Source of the DNA: Ariolimax columbianus
Taxonomy: Eukaryota; Mollusca; Gastropoda; Stylommatophora; Arionidae
Direction: 5' to 3'
Length of the DNA: 64,000 nucleotides
Assembly: GCA_036924085.1 (NCBI GenBank)
Contig: JAVGWX010000011.1
Location: 18,185,264-18,249,263 of the forward strand
Made by a program: the position numbers and the translations under genes. Numbering within the stretch: position 1 is the stretch's first letter; each line of letters opens with the position of its first letter. The notes under the pieces are model-generated. The model had not been told where the DNA came from. It was given only the letters and a program-made list of their open reading frames with translations, and ran no database searches. This document shows positions 32,350 through 43,150 of this stretch, one piece after another.

Positions 32350-32779
32350 ACTCGAGAACTGGTCTCACTCTTCCAGTTTACAGTTTCTTTAGTATACTTT
32401 CGTCTGCTCCCTAGCTTGTACCAGCAAGTTTCCTCCTGATTGCCATTCTTCCTCTGGCTCTTATTCGGTTTCTCTCGATCTGACGTGTCCATGTCATGCG
32501 CCCATAACATGTGACTCCCAAGTAGTTTGGGTTGTCGTTTGGCCGCATATATTTGCCGTTAAGACTTATTTTTGTGTTTTGTGGTTTGTTTGAAAGATTC
32601 TTGATATAAGTCTAGTAGCTCACATACCTAAAGTTAGGAAGCATTAACCACTGTCTACTCGTGTTTAACTTATGATTATGACAAGTGCAGTCTCCGCTTC
32701 AAAGGTTGGCTGAAGTTGATCTTCAGCAATCGTGTATGTAGCCTTTATGGTACACTCCGACAGATTGACGTCATTTCAT

Positions 32780-33075
32780 CTTGTTATGCTGTCTTCCCAC
32801 TTATAGCACTGTCTTTTTCTTTCCTTTTAGCATTATTTCTTTCATTGTGTCGTGTCTCTGCATCTGCCCAAACTATTTTAATTGCCTAATTTTAATTGTC
32901 CTCACTAATTATTTTCTCATTCCCAATTTCCTCATGACCTCCCTATATGTTCACGTTTCCTTCAGTGAGATCATGTCCATACACTGTATACTCACATTTC
33001 AAAAGCTATCCTTTTGTTCTGCAGTCATCTTCCAGACCTTTGAAGGCGCCATACTTGTTTTTTTGCTTGTATGAA
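32780..33075 (-). pseudogene. Possible LINE C-terminal fossil
   Basis: In shifted minus-strand frames the words IVWADAETRHNERNNAKRKE resemble the FGHMKRHET... C-terminal segment seen at 29840-29990. Highly decayed. Family not assignable. Confidence 0.3.
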
Positions 33076-33110
33076 CTAATTCCTCTTTTTTGACATATTT
33101 TAAACGTTAG

Positions 33111-33295
33111 TAGATAATAGCTGGCGAAGACGGGATGTGTCGGACCGAAAGATGGGAATATTACAGCCAAGCTGTAAACTAGCGATAAAACGCATTCCGG
33201 TCTCTGGACTTTATCATTCTACTTACCAAGCCCTGTTTAGGGCTGGGTAGCAGGAGCTTGAGAACGAACGCAGAAGAAGAAGAAGAAATAGATAA
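33111..33295 (+). mobile_element. Family A2 3' tail insertion with possible 7-bp duplication
   Basis: Carries the A2 tail (ggaccgaaagatgggaatat tacagccaagctgtaaacta) and ends in gaacgcagaagaagaagaag. The word tagataa lies on both sides (33111-33117 and 33289-33295) and could be a target-site duplication, though seven bases is short evidence. Confidence 0.6.
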
Positions 33296-33624
33296 ATTAT
33301 AATGAACACAACTGTAAACTGTAAAACCTTCGATGCTTGTTTAGCTTAACTGTGCCAGATGTAAGGTGCGATGTGACGGGGACACTGTCCTTCTCCTGCA
33401 AGACAGATATGTTTACATCACATTTATGTTATATTGTTCTATTGTCTTGTACATTTATGCTTAAATGATGTGTTTATTTCTGTCGGTCGTCTCTTCTTAT
33501 CTATTATATTCTATATTACATGGTGAGTAGATAAACTACAACAAGAGGAGACCTAAATTTGTGATTCAATCCTAAACGTTACAAAAACTGACTGGTTCTC
33601 TACAAACTGACAGCTCCCTTTGAT

Positions 33625-34505
33625 CAGGTCCGATTGCCAAAATTATGTGTACGGCAATTTTGTGATATTGTATGCAAATTTCTCGCTTTCTGAACAAACT
33701 CAAGCCATTAATTAATAACATATTTCATAACCAATATCATGTACCGCATCAAATCAGAAGTCGCTGACTTGTACATACTACAGTCATAAAAGATGTTCAG
33801 AATGTTGGTTGGAATATGTTGCTGAAAGTTAATCTGTTATATTAAGAATCGAGATCATTGCCTCCAAGTAGACTCATAGGTGCTCAGACCCACTCAGTAA
33901 ATGGCGACAAGTGTAAATACTGATAGTTTTCATAGTCCAATCGTTGTGCAGCCTCCTGAGGTGTTTTCCTATTCGTCAATCATTGCCGGACCCACATTTG
34001 ATTTCAAAACTGGACAATCTCCTACTGCTATTAGAGACATACATATTCACTGAACACGATTGCATCGTTTTTTTAACGTGTTGTGTAATCCTTGTATTCA
34101 GATATGCAAATCAGTGTTTGATGTCAGGTCGCCAAAACCTAACTTTGTGTTCTGCATTCCATCTTACCGTTAGAGGGTGATTTCCTTTTTTTAGTTTTAT
34201 TTGGCTATTATTATTACATTTATGTGTGGTGTCATTTTTGTTTTCTCCAAGTTATGGGACGAGTACTGCATTAGGATGTCCACTCTACAGGCGTTTAGAA
34301 ATATATCTTACCCAGCATTGTACGGTATGGACTCGGTCGATGGCAGTCCTGGTAGCCATCAGGCTGTCATTGTGGGAGGTCTTGTTTCTGGGATTTCCCA
34401 TCGTTATGTCTAGGAGGTGTGTCAACATTGATGGCATAATAAACTGCCTTCATTAAGTCTGCAGATATATGTCCTTAATTATAGAGCAATTAACAACACA
34501 CACGG
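33625..34505 (+). repeat. Inverted-duplication arm 1 (pair with 54560-55470)
   Basis: About 880 bp that recurs in reverse orientation 20 kb away, collinear from gccaaaattatgtgtacggc through ttgatttcaaaactggacaa, gtatggactcggtcgatggc and agcaattaacaacac. Divergence is moderate, with indels. Both arms translate a similar segment: WDEYC-(n)-MSTL-(n)-YPAL(Y/S)GMDSV and VIVGGLVSG. But other frames are also conserved, so coding is not proven. It may be a transposable element or a gene fragment. I do not recognise a family. Confidence 0.8.
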
Positions 34506-35225
34506 GGTAAATTAGGACCATCCTCTCTAGATAATGCAAGCAAGACTAATGCTCCTCTATGGCCAGAAACATTGCGCACATTAAATGAAACTTAACAGCA
34601 ACGCAACTAGCAAACACTAGAAGGTATCATAGCATGATATTGGTCACGTGAGTGAAAACAATAAAGCCTGTAGATTCATTAGCAGCGATCACATCACCCC
34701 TAACGATGATATACATGCGCATAATGGGTGAACATGTAAGAGATGTTATTACATTAGAAAGAATATGTTGTATTTGTCTTTCTTCTAACCAACAGACTAA
34801 GATAGATGTGCATTTCGAAGTCATGTTTCTAAAGTGCTGGTTGCCTCTGTAACTTGTAGCAAAGTGACAGGGCTCATGCCATGATGCCAATATACTCCAG
34901 TTCCTGCAGCGGTGTAATGTATACCCGCCTCTGTTGCGTGGTAGAGAAGGTAGAACACCATGATTGATAAATGGTCAACCCATCTCACAAGTTTGAAAGT
35001 ATTGTACTTTGTAATATCTAAGACATGCAGGTATATTCAATTACATTTACATTAACTTACATAGTATCTCAGTTGTGATAGTTTTAGACAATAATTATTC
35101 AACATGTATACAGCTTTAAATATTGCTACTTAACATGTAGATATGCCGATCAGCAAACTCGGTTAATATCTGCCGTAAATATGTGATAATTACCATTTGG
35201 TATGACAGGCTGATACAAGATAAGG
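34506..35225. other. Gene-free stretch upstream of a promoter candidate
   Basis: AT-rich, apparently single-copy. A minus-strand frame (34627-34890) has no recognisable domain. Confidence 0.4.
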
Positions 35226-35235
35226 GAGACAAGAA

Positions 35236-35288
35236 TATAAATAGAGTTGTTAACGTCAGGGTGGCCACGATAAGAAACTCTGACGTCA
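35236..35288 (+). promoter_or_regulatory. TATA box and CRE-like palindrome
   Basis: A near-consensus TATA box, tataaatag (35236-35244), is followed 36 bp downstream by the palindromic cAMP-response element tgacgtca (35281-35288). A start codon with a hydrophobic leader lies 186 bp downstream of the TATA box. The CRE sits after the expected start point, which is unusual but seen in some genes. Inference from motifs only. Confidence 0.4.
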
Positions 35289-35421
35289 GTCAACTGATAT
35301 ACAAGTTAGAAACAACGATCCTAGAGACCAGTTTACTGTAAGCATTTGGAAAACGTAGATTCACACCACCTCACGAGTTGGAGCAGTTTCATTCGCGGCA
35401 TCACAGAACAAATTTGATGTC

Positions 35422-35476
35422 ATGAAGAGAAATGCACTTCTCTGTTTTGTCCTTCTTTTTCTGATAAATATGCCAG
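35422..35476 (+). CDS. Candidate first coding exon with signal peptide (secreted or membrane protein)
   Basis: The ATG at 35422 opens MKRNALLCFVLLFLINMPG, a textbook signal peptide: basic n-region, then a leucine-rich core of about 12 residues. The codon for the last glycine is split by ccag|gttggc, a plausible 5' splice site in phase 1 at 35476/35477. Beyond it the frame enters a CA microsatellite (35515-35580), as expected for an intron. The frame without splicing ends at 35610 in repeat-coded His/Thr. A TATA box lies upstream. The rest of the gene is not recognised: 0.1 kb downstream begins retroelement DNA, which could sit in a long intron. The product is unknown. A chance hydrophobic ORF is the alternative. 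Confidence 0.35.
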
Positions 35477-35514
35477 GTTGGCGTTTTGTTGTTGGGTTTT
35501 ATAAATATATACAA

Positions 35515-35580
35515 CCACATACACATACATATATACACATACAATCACACACAGACACACACACACACACATACATGTAC
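35515..35580. repeat. CA microsatellite
   Basis: Imperfect (ACACAT)n and (CA)n run. Not coding. Confidence 0.95.
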
Positions 35581-35614
35581 TGCTTACTTCGCTTAAACTT
35601 AACGTATTAACTTA

Positions 35615-36062
35615 ACTTAAGGTCTTTATACTGGTTTAGATGACCATGCAGAGTCTGTATACAACCAGTTACATTGACATCATCTTGCTCTAAAAGCGAT
35701 GCGCATCCAATTTATTCTTACATGCATCAATTGTCTCTGCCTCCACTAACTCCCCTGGCAATGCATTCCAAGCAGTCACCACTCTCTGACTAAAAAAATA
35801 TTTAATATCTAATCTGGACCTCTCTTTAGTCAGCTTGTAGCTATGTCCTCGTGTTATTGTGGGGAGCTGTATTTTTAAAAAAAACTTGTTATAGTCTAAT
35901 TTATCCATTCCTCTGATCATCTTATAAATCTGTATTGTCACCACGAATTCTTCTCTCTTCTAGACACTATAGGCCGGTTTTTCTCAGCCTTTCCTCTTAA
36001 GTGTAATTCTGAAATCCGACTATCAGCTTTGCCGTTCTGTTTTGTATTATGTATGGTTTTTG
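35615..36062 (-). mobile_element. CR1-like LINE C-terminus (family B)
   Basis: The best-preserved family B end: an 84-residue frame (35690-35944, minus) with IYKMIRGMDKLDYNKF, SYKLTKERSRLDIKYF and FSQRVVTAWNALPGELVEAE, then a conserved 3' tail (actctgcatggtcatctaaa, ccagtataaag) with a tract of taagt repeats (35595-35625). CR1-like elements end in short tandem repeats rather than poly(A). It is 5'-truncated near 36062, exactly where the GC-rich leader of the family A element begins. Confidence 0.85.
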
Positions 36063-37215
36063 CTAACTTCACCGTGCCAAAGGGAGAAGGTGATGTACCT
36101 GAGCGTCCAGTCATGGGCGCGATAGCTCCATATTTGCTCGGGCCGCGAGCCTTAAAGAGGTCCGACGCGCTCTTGGTCGGACACTCCCCTGCCTTCTATT
36201 GTCCATTTTCCTTTTCACATCATCGCAACACATCGATATACTGCGATGGGAGGCTACGATATGGTTGCGAACTGGGGCTCGCGTCTAAGCCCTACCCGGT
36301 CGAGCCGCAGAATAAGGTCTCTGCCGCCCGCTTATCAAAGTAGGCGGGAAAATGCTCGATATTCACCCCATACGGCGATGAGGTGTGAAAACCACTAGTA
36401 GAAGACTTAGTTCTCGGTCGGGGTGTCGAAAGCAGTAGAGCAGCACCTCAATGCGAACTGTTGAGACGCAACCCTTGATCATGAGATTTGTCCGCACACC
36501 AGGCGAAAAACATCTCCGTGCCATGATCAGGCGTTTCATCTGGTTAAATGCACTCCTGCCTCGCTCTTTAACTCTGTCTGCTATCAAGCCATCCCAATGG
36601 ACGCAGAAGAGATGCAGGCCAGCGGACATTGCACCTCTGCCCAATTGTGACAGCCTCCCAGGTGGCGGGGAATGCTAGGCGTACCATCACTGCAGATGTG
36701 CCGAGAAAATAAAGGGAGCAAAGAGATACCCCACTCACATGCATATGTTACGTTTCTGGCAGGACGTGACGATCCTGGGACACAGACACACTCGACTGCC
36801 TCTCTTCCGGGTTAGTACAAACTAGTACATACAGTCCATCATATCATATCATCACCACACCCTATAGACACGAGTGGCGAGGACTCGATAGTCCTGCAAG
36901 ACAACTTCCCTAAGAGAGACAACTCTGACAACAAACAACTGTTGCCTTGCAGATAGGATGGGGACAGCCAAAGACTAAGGAGGGCATCCCTACAGAAACG
37001 CCTGTTGAAATCGGATGCACTGGGCTACAGGCTTAACGAAACAAGTGCAACGTATTTCGCTGTAAGATGACGGTACAACCTATCAGGAAAAAGTGTGGCG
37101 CTCATCCTGTGGAGTCCCGCCAGACAGCGAGAGTACCGGGTATCACGCCTCGAAGGGGCCCACCCAATGCTACTGGTGGTCACCCACCCATGTAATGTGG
37201 AGTCACGGTTAAAGG
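36063..37215 (+). mobile_element. GC-rich 5' leader of the longest family A copy
   Basis: The most GC- and CpG-rich kilobase of the window, immediately upstream of the endonuclease. No convincing open frame: translations at 36029-36343, 36451-36678 and 37095-37307 show no domain. LINE 5' regions often hold an internal RNA polymerase II promoter and regulatory structure; that role is inferred here. A short word pair ttgaaatcggatgc (37000) is shared with A2 tail sequences near 15990. The start at about 36063 is set by the end of the neighbouring family B copy. Confidence 0.6.
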
Positions 37216-37945
37216 TGATGGGGCAACAACTATTGACCAAAAATACAAGACCCTCAGAATATTACAGTGGAATGCGGAAGCGGTCATTAACAAAAAGCTT
37301 TCCATAAAACATCACCTGCATGAAGGCAAGATTGACGTAGCATGTATCCAAGAAACGCACCCCAACAACAACCAAACATTCTCAATCATAGGATACCAGA
37401 CCTTCCGTTTCGATAGAGAAGGTCACAAAGGAGGGGTTCTGATAATGACACGTAACTGCATACCGAGTAGCGCGGTAGCTGTCAATCATACCGGACAAGC
37501 AGATTTTGTAGGATTCGACATAATGACACCAGAAACGAAGATCCGCATCTTCAACCTGTATGGCCCACCAAATAAATACCTGTCGCTCTCGAGTATGGAA
37601 ATCATGGACTCCAGCTGCCTAGTAGTTGGAGACTTCAACAGCCACTCGGAGAGATGGAGATATTTGGACACAGACAACAGAGGTGATGAAGTGGAAGATT
37701 GGGAGATAGACACAAATCTATATCTTATCAATAGGCCAGAGGATATCCGTAGCTTCTATTCTAGAACATGGCATACCACCTCTACTCCAGACTTGGCCTT
37801 TTCCACGGTGGATATTCACCACAAAATAGACCGCCAGGTGCTAAACCAATTGGCAGGTAGCGACTACATGGCAATTAAGCTAGAAGTTGATATGGAAGTA
37901 GGCCCACAGGAAATAAAACCGCTCCCACGTTGGAATTATAAATGA
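37216..37945 (+). pseudogene. Family A AP-endonuclease domain with a mutated catalytic His
   Basis: The APE-type endonuclease that opens the target site. In order: LRILQWNAEAVINKK (catalytic Asn region), ACIQETHPNNNQTF (Glu), GHKGGVLIMTRNC, NLYGPPNKYLSL, VVGDFNSHSERW (Asp/Asn), STPDLAF, and GSDYMAIKLE. The last block should be SDH; here His is Tyr. His is the general base of this enzyme family, so the copy should be dead. The second copy (55.5-56 kb) keeps GSDHRPI. The frame is open from before the first ATG (37445) and ends at a stop after WNYK, a position inside the polyprotein. Confidence 0.88.
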
Positions 37946-39765
37946 GCCGACTGGGACAGATTTGCAATCCTGACAGATGGGCTGTGTGAAACAAATCAAC
38001 ACACGGAATAACAAGATGAAACTCATTGTGAAAAGCCTAAGCAAAGCAATAATGCAAGCAGCCACTGAAACCATCTCATAAGGGGCAAGGAAAAACTACA
38101 AGCTCTATTGTAATGATGAATTGCAGAAAGCGGAAGACGAAGTCTAAAATGCTAGAAACATGGCAGAGAGAGAACAATCTATGGATGCAAATATCGCCCT
38201 AAAGGCCATCACAGCAAAATACAAATACACTCTAAACAAATCAACAAGAGAAAGTTGGAAAAACAAAACAGAAAGCCTAAATTTAGATAAAGAAGGGAAC
38301 AAACTATGGAAGTTAGTCAGAGCCATGAATGACGAAACTGCATCAAACAAACAAATTACCATCAAGCAGGGTGACAACATGCTCACTGGAAAAAAAGCTG
38401 CAAACGTGTTCTTATAACTTTATGCCAGAGCAAACCACATTGATGTTCCTGCAAATAGGCCTACATACATTAACGAAGAACAAAAGAGCCACGACAACAT
38501 CAAGATGGCACCAGAGGATCACATGATGGCAAAACTAACAATGAACGAAACGGAAGAGACCATGAGAATTCTAAAGAAAAAGAAATCGCCCGGAAAAGAT
38601 GGCGTAACATACGAAATGCTGATGGGGTTGGGCCAAACAGCAAAGTGGAAGTTACTATAAGTCCTGAACCAAAGCTGGAAAAGGGGAATTGTACCTCAGG
38701 CATGGAACGATGCTGTAATTATACCAGTACCAAAGAAAGAGAAAGATAGAGAAGTTCCAAATTGATACAGGCCTATCAGCCTACTGAGCTGTGTAAGAAA
38801 ACTGATGGAGCGTATGATAAACACCAGACTAAAGTGACATCTTGAAGAAAAACACATACTAATTCCACAGCAAGCAGGCTTTAGACAGAACAGATCCACT
38901 GAGGATGCGATCACCCTCATAGTCCAGAAAGTAGAGGATGCCTATCAGGAGAAAAAACACACGATAGCGGTTTGGGTGGATCTAGAAAATGCATTTGACA
39001 GGGTCTGGAAAGAGGGACTTAAAGTCAAGCTACGAAAAGTGAAGTTTGTGGGAAAATGTACAGATGGATCAGCCACTACCTCAAAAACAGAACAGCCAGA
39101 GTTCAAGTACAAGGGCAGATGAGCAAAAAGATGACACTTGAGTAGGGAGTACCCTAAGAGGGAGTACTGTCACCCACATTCTTCCTGGTGTATATAAACA
39201 ACATAACAGAGAATATACCAAGAAGATTTCACAGCTCCATGTTTGCAGACGATTTGGCTATGTGGACCTCTGAGAAGAATCTCACCACAGCAAGAAATCG
39301 GATGCAGCAGGCACTAACATCGCTGGAAAAGTGGGCGAACTCATGGCTGGTCAAAATAAATGAGGAAAAAACAACATGTACGATATTCTCGCTTTCAAAG
39401 AAACCCTAAAACACCAAAATAGGTCTTATCGGGAAAAAATATGTCACCAAACGACAACATAAACTACCTGGGAGTCACATTTGATCGGCGCATGACATGG
39501 AACAGTCAGATCGAGAAAAACCGAATGAGAGCCAGACAAAGAATGACAATCATGAGGAAACTTGCTGGCACAAGCTGGGGAACAGACGGAAGCATACTAA
39601 AGAGACTGCACACTGGAAGAGTGAGACCAGTTCTCGAGTATGGCATTGCGGCATGGACAACAGCAGCAAAGGCGAATGTTGATCAAATTAGCAAACTCCA
39701 AAACCAAGCCAAGAGAGTTACAACAGGAGGCATGAAGTCAATGCTTCCCACTTGTACATATTTAT
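37946..39765 (+). pseudogene. Family A reverse transcriptase, full of stops, 3' truncated
   Basis: Continues the endonuclease. Recognisable order: a linker with AEREQSMDANIALKAITAKY, then KKKSPGKDGVTYEMLMGLGQ, AWNDAVIIPVPKK, YRPISLLSC, IPQQAGFRQNRSTEDA, then motif A AVWVDLENAFDRVW and motif C MFADDLAMWT, thumb LTSLEKWANSWLVKINEEKT, YLGVTFDRRMTWNSQI and RVRPVLEYGIAAW. Several in-frame stops (before YRPI, in the RLK-HLE region) and frameshifts break it. The copy stops at about 39750 inside the region between RT and RNase H, where a TC tract begins, so RNase H and the GAA tail are missing. Confidence 0.88.
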
Positions 39766-39769
39766 GTGC

Positions 39770-39770
<1 letters not shown>

Positions 39771-39806
<36 letters not shown>
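39771..39806. repeat. TC microsatellite at the element break
   Basis: About 34 bp of (TC)n directly at the point where the family A copy ends. Confidence 0.95.
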
Positions 39807-39809
<3 letters not shown>

Positions 39810-41540
39810 CGTTTACAGGTTGCCTGCATGTGTTTGCCTACATATTACTAGGGTAGAAGGTTTCACAGCACGTGTGATAGCAAACCCCGTTGAGCGCTCA
39901 AGTTTTAGTTTTTTAAATGAGTTTTGGAAAGGCATCCCTGAAACATGATTTTCTTTTTGTTGTTCGTCTCTCGATCTCAAATCTCCAGATATATTTCCAT
40001 CACAGACTTGTCTGTCTGTGTCAGAGATTTCTCTCTTGACCATACCAGTTTACTCTCGTCTGGATCGGACTTTATCGTGTTGCCACGCTACTCTTATAGT
40101 GATTGTCACAAACTTTAAAAATAACTTATACAGTTTGTATTTCGTCATCCACAAAAGGATGAAAGCTTGTGAATATCTTCTAAACTTATTTTTTTTTTCC
40201 ACAAAGGATGTTCGAGTCTGCATGGGCACTTTTAGGTCGGACAATTGTTATTTAATTGTTCTTGTCAAATAGTAGCTCGGCTCAATGTTATGATCATTGT
40301 GTTATTCGCATAGTTTTTCTCTGAAGCTGTTTTTGATCATTGCTTTTACTTCTTCTTGTGTTGCCATTTCTACGTATTTTGAGTTTTTCCTTCTGCCATT
40401 TTCGTCTAGTCTATCTGTTTCGTCATTATCCGGTATATTTCAGCAGGCAACAGTGCGCTGTTATTGTACGGTCTTGAATGTATAGCTGGTTTCAGTGAGT
40501 ATTTCTGATATGTTCAAAATAGTGTTTTTCTAGCTTCACCAAAATAATTAACACCAAATATATCAGAAAGATGCATTTGTCTTTGGTATGGTCTTGGCTC
40601 TTCATCAAGTTTATTTTTTATGTTAACAGTTTCTGACCTAGCTTTGAAGCTGTTTGATAATTGTTAAGTGCCCACTGCAATGTTGGTGTCCTGTTCATAT
40701 TATAATTCACAGTGGAGGTCATTGTAAGCTGACAGTCACCCTCGCCCTCTCCATCCCTACTCTCTATCCATACGTTGCCAATTTATGATGTGTGCATGTG
40801 AGTCAATTCTGTGGTTGAATGTTTCATTTCCTATTTGTTTGGTTGCCTGTTTTCATCACTTGTTATATTTATAATGCAATTTATAAATCACGTTCCCTTG
40901 CATGATGGAAATGTGTTGCTTGTCAAAAGGGGCTCTGTCTTTACCTGTGCTTGGTTTTCTATAGAGAGGCTCCTCTGGCCTAGTTTGACAAGTTCACATT
41001 AATCATGTTTTCAATTAATGGTTTTGGAGTCTTTTAAGTGCGTCTTGTTTGACTCCTTGTGTTTAAAATTTGTCTTGTTTGATTCATTGTGCTTATAATG
41101 TGTCTTGTTTCACGTCTTCTGTTACATATGTTTAAAGATGTGTTCTCATATGGTTACAAAAACTAATCCTGGCATGTCAAGCAATGCCGAACCCGGGGTA
41201 CTCATGTGAGGAGTCGGCTGTGGAGTCGTCGTGCATTCTGCTCTTTTGGTCAGCACACTTACTTTCAGTCTCCGCGGTGGGTTTCGCTCTGCGATTTGAG
41301 CATTTATGGGGATGGTAGCGCCTGTTAGAGCGGTGCTGTGTAATCTAAACTAACAAGTGGAGACATAGGTGTTGAAGCTATTTAGAAACACTTTCAATGA
41401 GTATATGCAGCATTTCTTCTGACCCCAAGTTCAGTTAAGAATACATAAGGCGAGAAGATATTTCATTGCATTTGTAACTGTTTTTAAGTCAAACGAAATT
41501 AAAATTACCACCAACAAAAATAAATCTTCAATTACAACGT
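39807..41540. other. Gene-free region
   Basis: AT-rich, apparently unique. A 180-bp block at 41160-41340 is more GC-rich with a cgcggtgggtttcgctctgc word but no tRNA fold that I can defend. Short hydrophobic frames at 40018, 40811 have no domain. Confidence 0.4.
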
Positions 41541-41544
41541 AAAT

Positions 41545-41905
41545 TCCGAATTATTATATGGCTCTGAAACATGGTGGACAACGTAGGTACTTATGAGAAA
41601 GTTCCAGACTTTCGAAAATGGTTGCCTGCGCAAAATACTTGTGTGGACATGGTACGACAAGATCTCAGAAGCGGAACTGATGGGGAAAACGGAACAAATA
41701 TCAGCGGAACATGAAATACGAAGGAGACGATGGATAGGTCACACATTACGGAAACCAGTGAATAATTTTACCAGACATGCTATGTTTTGGAATCCGCAGG
41801 CCAAGGTCAGTAGAGGAAGATCGAGACACTCGTGGAAGACGGAATAGGAAGCAAATGTAAATACGGCAAACAAGACGTGGACAGAAGGAGGGAGCTGAAA
41901 TTGTA
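41545..41905 (+). pseudogene. RTE-like RT C-terminal fragment (family C, second subfamily)
   Basis: Starting with LYGSETWW in a broken frame and continuing in the open frame 41593-41847: RKFQTFENGCLRKILVWTWY, DKISEAELM, RRRRWIGHTLRKP, and FWNPQAKVSRGRSRHSWK. This is the end of an endonuclease-reverse transcriptase protein, distinct in sequence from the copy at 13.5 kb. It ends beside a short AT microsatellite (41910-41936). Confidence 0.8.
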
Positions 41906-41909
41906 TGCT

Positions 41910-41936
<27 letters not shown>

Positions 41937-41941
<5 letters not shown>

Positions 41942-43150
41942 ATTCATCCATTCATCCATCTATCCATCTTTCTACAATATATTTGTCTGTCTAGTCTATT
42001 ATATATCGATCAAATTAAAACGAGTTGCAAAATGCTTTTGGCTGTTTAATTACAGAACTTAATTCCCAATGTTCCCAGATTTATCAAACACGTGTTGTGA
42101 CATGTTCAGACAATGCTGGTAGTGACGAGGGAGTGAAATATGATGATGATTTGACCAAAGTTGAACATAATGTATTTTTTTAGATTCAGCGGAGATGTAT
42201 CAGTTGGAGAGGATACTACTGGTTGAATGACATTTCAATAATCTAAAATTTAATAATAATGACAAAATTCGATGAATTAAAGTGTCAGTCATTTTTACAT
42301 GTCGTTGTTTTCAAATTGTGTTGTGTTTGTTTCGCTGTTATTTATTTTACACCATAAGTGCAGCACACAAACAAACAAGCAAACAAACCTGTTACAAAAG
42401 TAGCAGTACCTAATACACTCGTTTTAAAGAATCGATTACGATCATTTAGTTAAACATGGAATAGTTATTCTTAATCTGGGATGGAAATTTAATCTTTCAG
42501 AAAATGAATTCCTGTTTATTGTTGATCAGATTAGTGTGTGGCCTGTCAATGATGGCATTTATTATATCATACAAATCTAGTGCTTGTTCCCGTCGTTTGC
42601 CGTTGTTTAACGTATCACGGCTAACGAGGGCCATACTCTACAGTATTTTTTAAATTTATGATGTGGATTTATTTGCTTGATTGATAAACTGTATCAGTAA
42701 TATATTTTTTTTTGCTCTGATAGTAACGGTCAGACCGTATTTTTTTCTTAAAACATACCACGTCTTTACAACCTAAATTTATCAAAAGTAGGATCGAAAG
42801 AGTCAGTTTAGTAGATGTGGAGAATACGATGGAGGGCGGAGAAGAAAGTGGTCTCAGCTTAGGGTCGCTCACGTAAGAAGTCAATCATCTCATGAGCCTT
42901 AAGCACTGTCAGAAGCGACGGAGACGGAGAAGTTGTTTGAAATGGAGTTGATCACGACAGGGTTTGTGATGAGAAGAGGTAGTTTTGGACGTTAGTAGGT
43001 TTGTGGTAGACTGTGTGAGAGATGACGAAAGGAAAAATAACAAGCGTAATGTCGAGACAGTTGACGTAAATGATGGTGATATCTGAAGTGAACTTGATTT
43101 AGAATGTGTTTGCATTTAGAAACACACATACACTAATATGAACATACAGA
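41937..43150. other. Gene-free region downstream of the GPCR
   Basis: AT-rich. A tttatt word at about 42667 (AATAAA on the minus strand) is a possible polyadenylation signal for the GPCR, giving a 3' UTR of about 480 bases. The Ser/Thr-rich minus-strand frame at 42909-43115 has no domain. Confidence 0.4.

Larger units (their letters stand above)
31032..32607 (-). mobile_element. Family A retrocopy, 5'-truncated, with 9-bp target-site duplication
   Basis: A minus-strand insertion (31041-32598) of the 3' half of family A flanked by tcttgatat on both sides (31032-31040 and 32599-32607). In element order it has the end of the RT (a YLGVT-like segment and RVRPVLEYGIAAW, in shifted frames, 32310-32590), the RNase H open frame (31405-32349), the terminal frame (31072-31404) and a gaagaagaagaag tail at 31041-31056. 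It lies between unrelated AT-rich flanks. Confidence 0.88.

Noticed and set aside
34627..34890. 87-residue minus-strand frame beside the inverted duplication
   Set aside because: No domain or conserved block, and it is outside the duplicated part.
41160..41340. tRNA- or 5S-like element (cgcggtgggtttcgctctgc)
   Set aside because: No A box at the right distance and no cloverleaf could be drawn.
42909..43115. Ser/Thr-rich small protein next to the GPCR
   Set aside because: Low complexity, no signal peptide or domain, no promoter evidence.
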